In this document: piece by piece, positions 25,434-34,447 of the stretch
Layout: each line of letters starts with the position of its first letter
Numbering within the stretch: position 1 is the stretch's first letter
NCBI RefSeq assembly: GCF_902168435.1
Contig: NZ_LR656173.1
Coordinates: 1-64,000 of the forward strand
Origin: Bacillus marasmi
GTDB taxonomy: Bacteria > Bacillota > Bacilli > Bacillales > Cytobacillaceae
Direction: 5' to 3'
DNA length: 64,000 bases
The notes under the pieces: generated by a model
Told to the model about the DNA's origin: nothing
Database searches by the model: none
What the model saw: only the letters and a program-made list of their open reading frames with translations
Translations under genes and position numbers: made by a program

Positions 25434-26714
25434 ATGGTGTTACAGATTGAAAATATCTTAATACAAATGCTTGTAGTGTTATTCCCGATCATATTGTATC
25501 AAGCGTTAATTAATAATCGAAAACCTAAGAGGAAATTGAAATTTTATGGAATCACTGTTTTTTCAGCCACGATGCTGTTATGTCTTATGTTTGCGTTTGA
25601 AATCGACGATGGAATAATATTAGATTTACGGATGGTACCGTGGTTTTTAGCGTTTATTTATGGCGGGAATACGGTCGGGTTTGTTGTTACAATTTTTTAT
25701 GTAATCATTCGCTTTATCGTTGGTGGACATGGCATGTATGCGGCATATATAGTGCTATTGTTAGGTACTATGCTTTTATGGAGATTCCCTCGATATTATT
25801 TTAGTTGGGACCGAAAACATAAGATAACCTTTTCTGTCTTTTTCATCAGTATATTATCGTTCCTATTGCCTATTATTGGCACTTTCCTATTTAACATGGA
25901 GATGACTAAAAGCTATTTAACAATTAATACCGGTTTTGTATTAGTTAATGCGATTACTGTATGGCTAGCCGTTCATTTAATTGAGTCATATCTTGAAAAA
26001 GAACAATTAATAAAGGAAGTTCAAAAGAATGAGAAGCTTCAAGTTGTCGGTCAGGTAGCTGCAAGTGTAGCGCATGAAATTAGAAATCCGATGACAAGTG
26101 TTCGTGGGTTTATTCAAATGCTTACTAAATCCAAAACAATTAGTCAAGAAGAGAAAGCTTTTATGCAAATATGTTTAGATGAGCTAGATCGGGCAAATGA
26201 AATTATTTCCGATTATTTAAGTCTTGGGAAAAATAACGATCTTGAACAGCCGAGACTTATAGATGTTTCACATTTAGCAACAAAGTCTGTAAATACATTA
26301 ATCTCGTATGCCAACATAAATAATGTTCAAATTAACTTTCAATCAAGTCATTCTGCATTTGTAATGGGAAATCCAAGTCGACTTCAACAATTGTTAATTA
26401 ATATCATTAAAAATTCAATTGAAGCGGCTCGTCCAGACGGAAAAGTCAGTATTACCGTTAAATCAAAAAATCAAGAAGTTGAAATTATCGTCATAGATGA
26501 TGGTGTAGGAATGAGTGCAGCTCAGATTGAAAATATTGGACTGCCGTATTATTCGACAAAGGAAAAAGGAACAGGACTAGGCTTAATGGTTACACTTCAG
26601 ATTATTAAGGAAATGAACGGGCGTTGGAATGTAAAGAGCGAGTTGAATAAAGGTACATGTTTTAAAATTAATTTACCAACAGTTTCAGTAAATGAGGATA
26701 CTGATGAATGTTAA
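25434..26714 (+). CDS. Orphan sensor histidine kinase, KinB-like
   Basis: A 426-aa kinase. Residues ~1-195 form a six-helix membrane module of the 5TMR-LYT type (LRMVPWFLAFIYGG). The HisKA domain follows with the phospho-acceptor in ASVAHEIRNPMTSVRGF (H ~213), then the HATPase_c N-box NIIKNSIEAARPDG, G1 DDGVGM and G2 GTGLGL. Architecture and length agree with B. subtilis KinB (428 aa), which feeds the Spo0F/Spo0A phosphorelay, and no response regulator is adjacent, as for KinB. GAGGTA lies upstream of ATG 25434. It could be another Spo0F kinase such as KinD, but that has a different sensor. Confidence 0.85.
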   Translation: MVLQIENILIQMLVVLFPIILYQALINNRKPKRKLKFYGITVFSATMLLCLMFAFEIDDGIILDLRMVPWFLAFIYGGNTVGFVVTIFYVIIRFIVGGHGMYAAYIVLLLGTMLLWRFPRYYFSWDRKHKITFSVFFISILSFLLPIIGTFLFNMEMTKSYLTINTGFVLVNAITVWLAVHLIESYLEKEQLIKEVQKNEKLQVVGQVAASVAHEIRNPMTSVRGFIQMLTKSKTISQEEKAFMQICLDELDRANEIISDYLSLGKNNDLEQPRLIDVSHLATKSVNTLISYANINNVQINFQSSHSAFVMGNPSRLQQLLINIIKNSIEAARPDGKVSITVKSKNQEVEIIVIDDGVGMSAAQIENIGLPYYSTKEKGTGLGLMVTLQIIKEMNGRWNVKSELNKGTCFKINLPTVSVNEDTDEC

Positions 26715-26744
26715 CCACACTACATATTACAGTGTGGTTTTTTA
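26713..26744 (+). terminator. Terminator of the kinase gene
   Basis: AACCACACT / AGTGTGGTT stem with TTTTTT, directly at the stop codon. Confidence 0.85.
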
Positions 26745-26838
26745 TATTAACATCTTCATGAAGAATTCAGATTTTGATTGGTTACATTTAACATCCTTAT
26801 AATATAATTATTTAAAATAAATACTGAGGTGGATATTT

Positions 26839-28989
26839 GTGAACGAACAGTGGAACCAGCATAATAATGACAATATCGAGTTACTGCGCTCACAAATAGA
26901 AAGATTAAAGCAAAAAAATCTTGAATTAGAAAAGCAAATTCGCATTAAGGAATCTTTGTATCTTAGTGTATTAGATGCTTTACCTATCAATATATTTCTA
27001 GAAGACCCAGAAGGACGCACCATTTTTGCCAATCGAAATGCCTGTGAAATACATGGTTTAAAGACGGATGATTTAATTGGAAAAACAGTTTTTGATTTTT
27101 TTCCGCAGCATATAGCTGAAATCAACCGCGCTTATGATATGGAAGTTTGGAAACAAAGGAAATTAATCACTAAAGAAGTACCAGCTGGTTTTAAAGGTGA
27201 AACACACCATATGTTCACTGGTAAAACAATCCTTCACATAAATGAATCAAATCAGGACTTTTTGCTTGGATTTGGTTTAGATATTACTGATCGTGTTAGA
27301 GTTGAAGACAAATTAAAGGAAAGTGAAGAAAAATTCCGAAACGTGATTGAGCAAGCGGCTGACAGTATCTTCTTAATTGGAACGAATGGAATGCTGATTG
27401 ATCTCAATCCTATTGCATGTGAGGTTCTAGGTTATTCTAAAAATGAATTGCTTCAAATGAATATTGACTCACTTTTTAAAAGCTTAGCTATGGAATTAAA
27501 TAGTTTAGTATTGAATGATGAAAACCATTCAATTGCAAATTTGGAAGATTATTTGATTAGCAAAGGACAAGTATATGTCCCAGTCGATATAAACATCCGT
27601 CTTATCAAAATTGGTGATAAGAAAGTGTACGTAGCATTATGCCGGGATATTCGCGAGAAAAAGCGTGCAGAAGCGCAAATTGAGCATATGGCCTTTCACG
27701 ATGCTTTAACAGATTTGCCTAATCGATGGTATATTCAATCCTATATCAATCACTATATTTCAAATCAAAATAATACTAAGGAACGTCTTGGTTTTATATT
27801 ACTTGACCTTGATTATTTTAAAGTAATTAATGACAGTTTAGGTCATGACGCAGGTGACATGTTATTAATGGAAGTTGCCCACCGTCTACAAATGACGATA
27901 AATAACACGAAAAATATCCTTGCCCGCTTTGGTGGAGATGAGTTTATTATTCTTCTTCCACATATTACTAATGAACAAGAAGTACTCTCACTTAGTGATA
28001 ACATAAATAGTCAGCTTTCCAAGCCATTTATCATTTTGGGAGATAAATTTAATATTTCAGCTAGTATTGGGATAAGTCTATATCCAACAGATGGTGAGGA
28101 TTTAAATAGTTTAATAAAAAATGCTGATTTAGCGATGTACCATTCGAAAGAAAAAGGACGAGGCTGCTTTAGTTTGTATAATCCAATTATGAAAATGAAA
28201 GCCATTGAAAGAATGGACTTAGATATCCAACTAAGAGAGGCTTTAAAATCCACCGATTTTTTCCTGCATTATCAACCTAAACTTAACCTCAAAACAGGCC
28301 AAGTTAATGGGATGGAAGCATTGATTAGATGGAAAAACCAACATAATCGTATTCTTTATCCTGATTCATTTATCCAAATTGCAGAAGAAACCGGCTTAAT
28401 TAATCAACTAGGTGAATGGGTTTTACGTGAAGCATGCTTTCAGTGTAAAGAATGGCACGATAGAGGGTACAATGATTTAACGATCAGTGTAAATATATCT
28501 CCAAAGCAGTTTCAGCAAAATAATCTAGAAGAGTTGATAATTTCAGTATTAGATGAAACAGGTTTGCCACCTTGGTCCTTAGAATTGGAATTAACCGAAG
28601 GAATAGTTATGAAGGATCCAGAAGCAGCTGTACATGTCCTAACAAAATTAAAAGACTTAGGAATTAAAATATCGATTGATGATTTTGGGACAGGCTTCTC
28701 TTCTTTGAGTTATTTAAAATTATTCCCAATCGATACACTTAAAATAGATAAGTCGTTCATAATGAATCTGGGTGAGGATATGCCGTCTTCCAAGATTGTT
28801 TTGGCCATTATTTCATTAGCACATAGTTTGAATTTAGATGTGGTAGCAGAGGGAGTTGAAAATCTTGAGCAATTCGACTTTCTGATGGAAAGTGACTGTG
28901 ATGTTGCCCAAGGCTATTTTATTAGTAAACCTCAACTACCAGAGGACATCATTAACAATATGGATGATTTTCAATTAATAAAAAAATAA
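26839..28989 (+). CDS. PAS-PAS-GGDEF-EAL c-di-GMP enzyme
   Basis: A 716-aa soluble protein: coiled coil (~10-40), PAS (~40-150, DALPINIFLEDPEGRTIFAN), a second PAS (~165-275, NVIEQAADSIFLIGTNGML), GGDEF (~285-450) and EAL (~460-700). The cyclase motif is an intact GGDEF (ARFGGDEFIILL). The EAL motifs MEALIRW, NISPKQF, ELTEG, DDFGTGFSS and AEGVEN are complete. Position -9 to -6 before GGDEF lacks the RxxD inhibitory site. GTG 26839 is preceded by GAGGTGG. Single gene, cytoplasmic. Either activity may dominate; PAS domains suggest redox or ligand control. Confidence 0.9.
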   Translation: MNEQWNQHNNDNIELLRSQIERLKQKNLELEKQIRIKESLYLSVLDALPINIFLEDPEGRTIFANRNACEIHGLKTDDLIGKTVFDFFPQHIAEINRAYDMEVWKQRKLITKEVPAGFKGETHHMFTGKTILHINESNQDFLLGFGLDITDRVRVEDKLKESEEKFRNVIEQAADSIFLIGTNGMLIDLNPIACEVLGYSKNELLQMNIDSLFKSLAMELNSLVLNDENHSIANLEDYLISKGQVYVPVDINIRLIKIGDKKVYVALCRDIREKKRAEAQIEHMAFHDALTDLPNRWYIQSYINHYISNQNNTKERLGFILLDLDYFKVINDSLGHDAGDMLLMEVAHRLQMTINNTKNILARFGGDEFIILLPHITNEQEVLSLSDNINSQLSKPFIILGDKFNISASIGISLYPTDGEDLNSLIKNADLAMYHSKEKGRGCFSLYNPIMKMKAIERMDLDIQLREALKSTDFFLHYQPKLNLKTGQVNGMEALIRWKNQHNRILYPDSFIQIAEETGLINQLGEWVLREACFQCKEWHDRGYNDLTISVNISPKQFQQNNLEELIISVLDETGLPPWSLELELTEGIVMKDPEAAVHVLTKLKDLGIKISIDDFGTGFSSLSYLKLFPIDTLKIDKSFIMNLGEDMPSSKIVLAIISLAHSLNLDVVAEGVENLEQFDFLMESDCDVAQGYFISKPQLPEDIINNMDDFQLIKK

Positions 28990-28998
28990 TTCGATTTG

Positions 28999-29036
28999 CC
29001 TATTTGTCATTATTTTTGGCAAATAGGTTTTTTTTT
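28999..29036 (+). terminator. Terminator of the PAS-GGDEF-EAL gene
   Basis: CCTATTTG / CAAATAGG stem followed by T9. Confidence 0.83.
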
Positions 29037-29107
29037 ATTATTTTAGGACAAAATAACCACTATGGCAAAATATGCTAATGAGTTTATGTATGAGGAGGTA
29101 ATGAAGG

Positions 29108-29317
29108 ATGCCAAATGTTGAAGTATCCTGTGCCATTTCAAACTGTACATTTTATGGTAAAGGAAATGTTTGCACAGCAGATAAGATCATGGTTGAATTA
29201 GATCAGCATGCTAACTATGACACAGAGTTTTCTTCTGAATTGGGAGAAAAGAACCATATTGATAAAGCTAATTCATCTACACAGACCTGTTGTAAAACTT
29301 TTAAGCCGAAAAAATAA
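29108..29317 (+). CDS. DUF1540 small cysteine-rich protein
   Basis: A 69-aa protein with the DUF1540 pattern: VEVSCAISNCTFYGKGNVC, CTADKIMVELD, then a polar insert and the closing TCCKTFKP. Conserved cysteines probably bind a metal. Such proteins occur in spore formers; some are expressed late in sporulation, but nothing in the sequence proves that here. ATG 29108 has GAGGAGGTAATGAAGG upstream. Single gene ended by a terminator. Confidence 0.85.
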   Translation: MPNVEVSCAISNCTFYGKGNVCTADKIMVELDQHANYDTEFSSELGEKNHIDKANSSTQTCCKTFKPKK

Positions 29318-29333
29318 AAATGAATTTATGAAG

Positions 29334-29375
29334 AAGCATTGATGAGCAAGAAGATTTATTCATCAATGCTTTTTC
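29334..29375 (+). terminator. Terminator of the DUF1540 gene
   Basis: AAGCATTGATGA / TCATCAATGCTT stem, 14-base loop, then TTTTCTTT. Confidence 0.85.
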
Positions 29376-29517
29376 TTTGTTAATTTTCTGACAATGAGAC
29401 GCTATTATCACTAGATTTCGAGATATACTAAAACCAACAACATATATTATGACAAAGGGCTTGTACTGAGATATCGTTTTTTATACACTCACAAAATTAA
29501 TAAAGGGGGTATGGACT

Positions 29518-30648
29518 GTGAAAAAGTCAATAGTTGTATTCTTGGTCATTCTTCTTACAGGAATGCTAGTTGGATGTAATCTTGGTCAAGATAAGGAGCA
29601 ATCAAAAGATGGGGAGAATAACCAAAGTTCAACCAATACAAGCAACAATAAACCAAAAACAAATAGCAGCGAACAAAATCACGATAAGGATGAAACAAAA
29701 AACAGTTTGCCAAAAATTGAAGACTACTATCCATTGAAAAAAAATACAAGCTATATTTATGAAGGGATAGGTAACGAATTTGCTTCCTATCAAACATATA
29801 ACGATTATGTAGAAGGAAAAAAACTTCAACAACGAGTTAATAATGGTGGGACAGAGTTGGCTAATGTCATTGAGATAAGGAACGGTCAGGTAGTAAAGCT
29901 TTATTCTAGAGGAGAAGCTTATTATCGAGAAAATCTGTTAAAAGAAAATGGTAATGGTAGTCCTGAAATTCTCTTGAAAGAGCCTTTAAGAAAAGGTACC
30001 CAATGGATATTAGCCGATTCAAGAGTCCGGACTATCACCGAATTAGAAGCGTCTATCACCACCCCAACTGGAACCTATAAGGCTATCGAGGTTACAACGG
30101 AAGGTGACCACGGAAAAACACTGGATTACTATGCAAAAAATGTTGGATTAGTAAAATCAATATTTACTAGTGACGGAGCGGAGATTATATCATCTTTGGC
30201 AAAAATTGAAGAAAATGTCCCGCACGTTCAAGAAATCCAGTTTTATTATCCAAATATAGATGACAGTAAGCTTTATTATAAAAATAGAGAGGTTCATTTT
30301 TATACAAACGATATTACACGCAAGGTTCTTGCAGAGGAATACAAAAAATTGGAAAATGACAAAGTTGGAATTGTTTTTTCAAAAAATACAGCCATTAATA
30401 GCTTGTATTTAAATAAAGATTCACACGTGTATATTGATTTAAATAAAGAATTCATTAATGAAATGAGTGCAGGTGCAGCCTTTGAGACAATGATTTTACA
30501 ATCAATAGTCAATACGTTTGGGGTTTATTATCAAAGTGATAGAGTATACCTAACAATAAATAATGCTCCATATGAATCAGGTCACATTACGAAACAAAAG
30601 GGAGAATACTTCTTAGTCGATGTAGAGGGAGCTGTGAAATTACGATAA
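29518..30648 (+). CDS. Lipoprotein with C-terminal GerMN-type domain
   Basis: A 376-aa lipoprotein. The signal peptide ends in the lipobox LVGC (~residues 17-20), followed by a disordered Asn/Ser/Lys linker to ~60. A beta-rich middle (~65-225, DYYPLKKNTSYIYEG) resembles domains found before GerM modules. The last ~140 residues (IQFYYPNIDDSKLYY...VYIDLNKEF...MILQSIVNTF...VYLTINNAPYESG) match the GerMN/sporulation-germination domain, one copy only. It sits on the outer face of the membrane; a role in spore envelope assembly or germination is inferred from the domain. GTG 29518, with AAAGGGGGT upstream. Confidence 0.82.
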   Translation: MKKSIVVFLVILLTGMLVGCNLGQDKEQSKDGENNQSSTNTSNNKPKTNSSEQNHDKDETKNSLPKIEDYYPLKKNTSYIYEGIGNEFASYQTYNDYVEGKKLQQRVNNGGTELANVIEIRNGQVVKLYSRGEAYYRENLLKENGNGSPEILLKEPLRKGTQWILADSRVRTITELEASITTPTGTYKAIEVTTEGDHGKTLDYYAKNVGLVKSIFTSDGAEIISSLAKIEENVPHVQEIQFYYPNIDDSKLYYKNREVHFYTNDITRKVLAEEYKKLENDKVGIVFSKNTAINSLYLNKDSHVYIDLNKEFINEMSAGAAFETMILQSIVNTFGVYYQSDRVYLTINNAPYESGHITKQKGEYFLVDVEGAVKLR

Positions 30649-30668
30649 TATTTTATAGTATTAACAAT

Positions 30669-30709
30669 AAAAACGAGTCATCCAAGTCTAAGTTGGATGA
30701 CTCGTTTTT
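30669..30709. terminator. Bidirectional terminator between convergent genes
   Basis: A perfect 17-bp stem AAAAACGAGTCATCCAA / TTGGATGACTCGTTTTT with a 7-base loop; works for the lipoprotein gene and for the minus-strand repeat protein. Confidence 0.9.
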
Positions 30710-30721
30710 GTTAATCTTTAC

Positions 30722-30919
30722 TTAGAACCATAAACCACGGTTATTATCTCGTCTATCGCGACGGTCACGATCTCTATCTCGATCGCGATCTCTGTCTCGA
30801 TCTCTATTATCCTCTTCAAGTTCAATGTTTTCGGCGTTGATAATTACGTTTTCGGCGTTGATAATTACTTCATCGACATCAAATTCAATTCTTGATCTGT
30901 TTCTGTTGTTTCTTGACAT
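30722..30919 (-). CDS. Small Arg-Asp repeat protein, 65 aa
   Basis: A real short gene: GAAAGGGGGG lies 8 bases before ATG 30919. The product has three parts: a basic N-terminus MSRNNRNRSRIEFDVDEV, a 7-residue tandem (IINAENV IINAENI, mirrored by a 21-bp DNA repeat at ~30828-30868), and a stretch of seven Arg-Asp dipeptides followed by RRDRRDNNRGLWF. The RD block derives from tandem 6/12-bp repeats. It should be disordered and polyampholytic. Small repeat proteins of this kind in Bacillaceae are often spore-coat associated, but that is a guess. Confidence 0.72.
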   Translation of the reverse strand: MSRNNRNRSRIEFDVDEVIINAENVIINAENIELEEDNRDRDRDRDRDRDRDRRDRRDNNRGLWF

Positions 30920-31087
30920 AATTCATCCCCCCTTTCAATTGTTTACTTCAGCATATGCTTGTCTCAAACGGATGTTTGGGCAATGGGGTAATTAACAATA
31001 AAAAGGCTACAACCAAACGAGATAAACAATAATAATAAATAAATGATATAATTATTCTAGAACAAGATTGGGATAAAAGAGGGGAAA

Positions 31088-33196
31088 ATGATGCTAACGG
31101 TCAATAAAAAAAGTGATGAACTAAATCGATCAAAATATTATATTAACCGAGAACTAAGCTGGCTTTCATTTAACAAACGTGTATTAGAAGAAGCAATTGA
31201 TACACGCAATCCCTTATTAGAAAGATGTAAGTTCATTGCGGTGTTCAGTTCAAATCTTGATGAGTTTTTTATGGTCCGAGTCGCAGGTCTAAAAGACCAA
31301 GTGAAGGCAGGATATAATAAACCTGAAAAGAAAGCGGGTTTGACACCTAAACAACAATTAGAAAAAATTTCGATTAAAACTCATAATCTTGTCATTAAGC
31401 AATATGAAACACTTAATCAAGTATTAGTTCCAATGCTTAAAGAACAAGAAATATCTCTTCTTCAAATAAATCAATTAACTGACTCTCAATTAATCGAAAT
31501 CGAGGACTACTTTGATAAACAAATTTTCCCTGTGTTAACACCTATGGCAATTGATGCTTATCATCCATTCCCGATTGTTTTAAATAACAGCTTAAATATA
31601 GCGGTTGTTATTGAAGACGATAATAATGAGGGAAAACAACCGTTGAAAATCGCAATCGTTCAGGTCCCAAAGGTATTAAATCGCTTTGTGCAGCTACATT
31701 CTGCCGATAATGAGCAGCTAATACTATTAGAAGACATCATATGTCATTTTATTGATAAATTATTCGTTGGATATCAGGTACATTCCTTGACGGTATTTCG
31801 TATTACACGTAATGCTGATTTAACTATCCAAGAGGAAGGTGCAAGCGATCTTCTGAAAGAGATTGAAAAGGAACTTAAAAAACGCAAATGGGGTGCAGCA
31901 GTCAGATTAGAAATCCAAAAGCAAAGATTTGATCGTAAGGTTCTTAAATATCTTTCTGAAGAATTAGAGCTCAAGGAACAGGATGTTTATGAAATAGATG
32001 GTCCACTTGATTTAACGATGTTTTTTCAACTATATAAAAAGCTGGAATTCTCACATTCTCAGTTGATGTTTAACCGGCTTATCCCGCAGTCACCACAGAG
32101 TTTACTTGACCAGCTCTTTGAAGCAATTTCGACTCGGGATATATTATTACATCATCCCTACGAATCTTTTGAGCCTGTTGTCGAGTTTGTCTCAAAGGCA
32201 GCCACTGACCCCAACGTATTGGCAATCAAACAAACACTTTACCGAGTTAGTGGGGATTCGCCCATTATTCATGCATTAAAGCGAGCTGCTGAGAATGGGA
32301 AACAAGTAACCGTGTTGGTAGAGCTACGCGCCCGTTTTGATGAGAAAAATAATGTCCATTGGGCAAAGGAGCTTGAGAAGGCTGGCTGTCACGTAATCTA
32401 TGGAAAGCACTATTTAAAAACGCATAGTAAAATTACGCTTGTGGTTAGGAGAAAGTCTGGACAAATTGAGCGGCTTGTACACTTGGGAACCGGTAACTAT
32501 AATGATCAAACAGCAAAACTATATACTGATTTCGGCCTGTTCACAGCAAACCCGAAAATTGGTGTTGATGCAACCAATTTTTTTAATTATTTAAGTGGAT
32601 ATTCCGAAAAACCAGCATTTCATTATTTGTCCATATCACCCACCGATATTCGGAAGGAGCTTAATTCGTTAATCGAAAAAGAAATTGAATTTCATCGCAA
32701 ATATTCCAACGGAAGAATTATTGCAAAAATGAATTCTTTAACAGATAAAGATATCATAATGAAGTTGTATGAGGCCTCAATTGCTGGAGTTCAAATAGAT
32801 TTGATTGTTAGAGGTGTTTGTTGCTTGCGTCCAGGTATTACTGGGATAAGTGACAATATTAGGGTACGAAGCATCGTCGGCAGATTTTTAGAACACAGTC
32901 GCATATATTATTTTCACCATAATGGGGATGAAAAAACGTATTTATCATCCGCAGATTTAATGAAAAGGAATTTAGACAAGCGGGTAGAAATAATGTTCCC
33001 GATTTTGGTAACAGATTTAAAAGAAAGGGTCAACCAAGTCTTATCCTTGGCCCTAGTAGACAATGTCAAAGCTCGCGAAATGGATTGCGACGGCCTTTAT
33101 GATTACGTTTCAAAGCGGGAATGGGAGACCGAGGTTGAAAGTCAATTAGAATTGTTTCATATGGCTAATCCGGATATAGAAATGGTGGAAGCATAA
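31088..33196 (+). CDS. ppk1: Polyphosphate kinase 1
   Basis: A 702-aa PPK1, which polymerises the gamma-phosphate of ATP into polyphosphate. Marks: YINRELSWLSFNKRVLEEA, VFSSNLDEFFMVRVAG, then SGDSPIIHALKRAAENGKQV and VELRARFDEKNN. The phospho-histidine lies in KTHSKITLVVRR, the second conserved histidine in LEHSRIYYFHH, and LVHLGTGNYNDQTAKLY is present. Length is normal (690-720). GAGGGGAAA precedes ATG 31088/31091. No exopolyphosphatase (ppx) gene is adjacent. Confidence 0.95.
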   Translation: MMLTVNKKSDELNRSKYYINRELSWLSFNKRVLEEAIDTRNPLLERCKFIAVFSSNLDEFFMVRVAGLKDQVKAGYNKPEKKAGLTPKQQLEKISIKTHNLVIKQYETLNQVLVPMLKEQEISLLQINQLTDSQLIEIEDYFDKQIFPVLTPMAIDAYHPFPIVLNNSLNIAVVIEDDNNEGKQPLKIAIVQVPKVLNRFVQLHSADNEQLILLEDIICHFIDKLFVGYQVHSLTVFRITRNADLTIQEEGASDLLKEIEKELKKRKWGAAVRLEIQKQRFDRKVLKYLSEELELKEQDVYEIDGPLDLTMFFQLYKKLEFSHSQLMFNRLIPQSPQSLLDQLFEAISTRDILLHHPYESFEPVVEFVSKAATDPNVLAIKQTLYRVSGDSPIIHALKRAAENGKQVTVLVELRARFDEKNNVHWAKELEKAGCHVIYGKHYLKTHSKITLVVRRKSGQIERLVHLGTGNYNDQTAKLYTDFGLFTANPKIGVDATNFFNYLSGYSEKPAFHYLSISPTDIRKELNSLIEKEIEFHRKYSNGRIIAKMNSLTDKDIIMKLYEASIAGVQIDLIVRGVCCLRPGITGISDNIRVRSIVGRFLEHSRIYYFHHNGDEKTYLSSADLMKRNLDKRVEIMFPILVTDLKERVNQVLSLALVDNVKAREMDCDGLYDYVSKREWETEVESQLELFHMANPDIEMVEA

Positions 33197-33239
33197 GAAA
33201 AAAGCAGATCTCTGATGATGTGAAGGAGTTCTGCTTTTT
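33197..33239. terminator. Terminator between ppk1 and the CDF gene
   Basis: AAAAAGCAGA / TTCTGCTTTTT stem-loop with A and T tracts on both sides, usable in both directions. Confidence 0.8.
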
Positions 33240-33246
33240 CCCTATA

Positions 33247-34170
33247 TTACATAAATTTGTTTCCATAGGAACCATGGTCATTAATCGTAGGATGTTCAAT
33301 TTGAATCGTTGAATGTGTAAGCCCATGTTTTTCTTTTAATAGTTTACTAATCACTGAAACAGCCTTTAATGGTTCACTATTTACATTCAAGAAAACATGT
33401 GCTGTGAATGAATAATGATTTGTCGTGACGGTCCATAAATGCATTTCATGCACATCCTCAACGCCTTCGACTGCTGTAATATCTTTACGAATAGCTTCCA
33501 AATCGTATTGTTGAGGCACTGTTTCCATTAATATATAATAGCTTTCGCGAATGATTCTAAACCCGCCAACGAGAATGACGATTCCAATAACCATACTTAC
33601 GATTGGATCAAGGATATGAAGTCCAGTAAAATGGATGATGAGTGCGGAAACGATAACGCCAACTGAGTTAAGTAAGTCCCCGATAAAATGCCAAAGGGCA
33701 CTTTTTATGTTTAGATTTTCTTCTTGTTTAGTGCTTCTAGTTAGGACAATGGTTAAAACGATATTAACAATCAAACCTATTATCGCAACAATAAGCATGA
33801 GGCCGAGTTCAATTTCCCTCGGTGTGATAAGTCGTTGAATTCCTTCTATAAAAATTCCAATCGCAATAATCATTAAGGCTAGTCCATTGATAAATGACGC
33901 AATGATTTCAAAACGTAAATAGCCAAAGGTGTAACGTTGATTGGGTTTTTTCGTAGCCAAATAGATTGCTGTCATACTAAAGCCTAGGGCGATTACATCG
34001 GAGGCCATGTGGGCAGAATCTGATAATAAGGCGAGGGAATCGGATAATATGCCTCCAATCACTTCAACAATCATAAAAAATAATGTCAGAATTAATGTAA
34101 TCCATAATGTATTTTTCGATCTTTGTTGGTTTTTAACATGATTTAAATGATGAAAATCAAAATCTCTCAT
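33247..34170 (-). CDS. Cation diffusion facilitator (CzcD/ZitB-like metal exporter)
   Basis: A 307-aa CDF antiporter with six TM helices. The transport-site motifs are SDSLALLSDSAHMASD (TM2, HxxxD) and WHFIGDLLNSVGV (TM5, HxxxD), the pattern of Zn2+-selective members. The C-terminal ~85 residues form the cytoplasmic ferredoxin-like domain (VEGVEDVHEMHLWTVT). The histidine-rich N-terminus is DFDFHHLNH. ATG 34170 is chosen because GAGGGAT lies 8 bases upstream. The upstream region carries AT-rich metalloregulator-like boxes (34297-34345). Confidence 0.9.
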   Translation of the reverse strand: MRDFDFHHLNHVKNQQRSKNTLWITLILTLFFMIVEVIGGILSDSLALLSDSAHMASDVIALGFSMTAIYLATKKPNQRYTFGYLRFEIIASFINGLALMIIAIGIFIEGIQRLITPREIELGLMLIVAIIGLIVNIVLTIVLTRSTKQEENLNIKSALWHFIGDLLNSVGVIVSALIIHFTGLHILDPIVSMVIGIVILVGGFRIIRESYYILMETVPQQYDLEAIRKDITAVEGVEDVHEMHLWTVTTNHYSFTAHVFLNVNSEPLKAVSVISKLLKEKHGLTHSTIQIEHPTINDHGSYGNKFM

Positions 34171-34296
34171 AATATTATCCCTCATTTTATTATTAAACTA
34201 TTTCTACTCGATTATAAGCCATAATAGGGAAATGTCAATTTAATTGAGAATAAATAATTATAATTGAGAATGTGTGTCAAAATCAATCTATAATAA

Positions 34297-34345
34297 TAGT
34301 AATGATTATAATTAAATCTTTATTAATTATTAATAATGATTATTA
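34297..34345. promoter_or_regulatory. Two Fur/PerR/Zur-like boxes
   Basis: TAATAATGATTATTA (34331-34345) is a 7-1-7 dyad that differs from the Fur box TGATAATNATTATCA at two positions. TAGTAATGATTATAA (34297-34311) resembles a PerR/Fur-type 7-1-7 site with one good half. They sit in the 500-bp gap between the divergent CDF and flavoenzyme genes; the AT-rich setting makes chance matches possible. Confidence 0.4.
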
Positions 34346-34447
34346 TTAAAAATAATTTAGAGGGAAATTCCATTGACTCTGATTGGAGAATATTGATTAA
34401 TTGTTTTAAAATGATATTGACAACTTCAGATTCTCTTTTTTTTTGTA

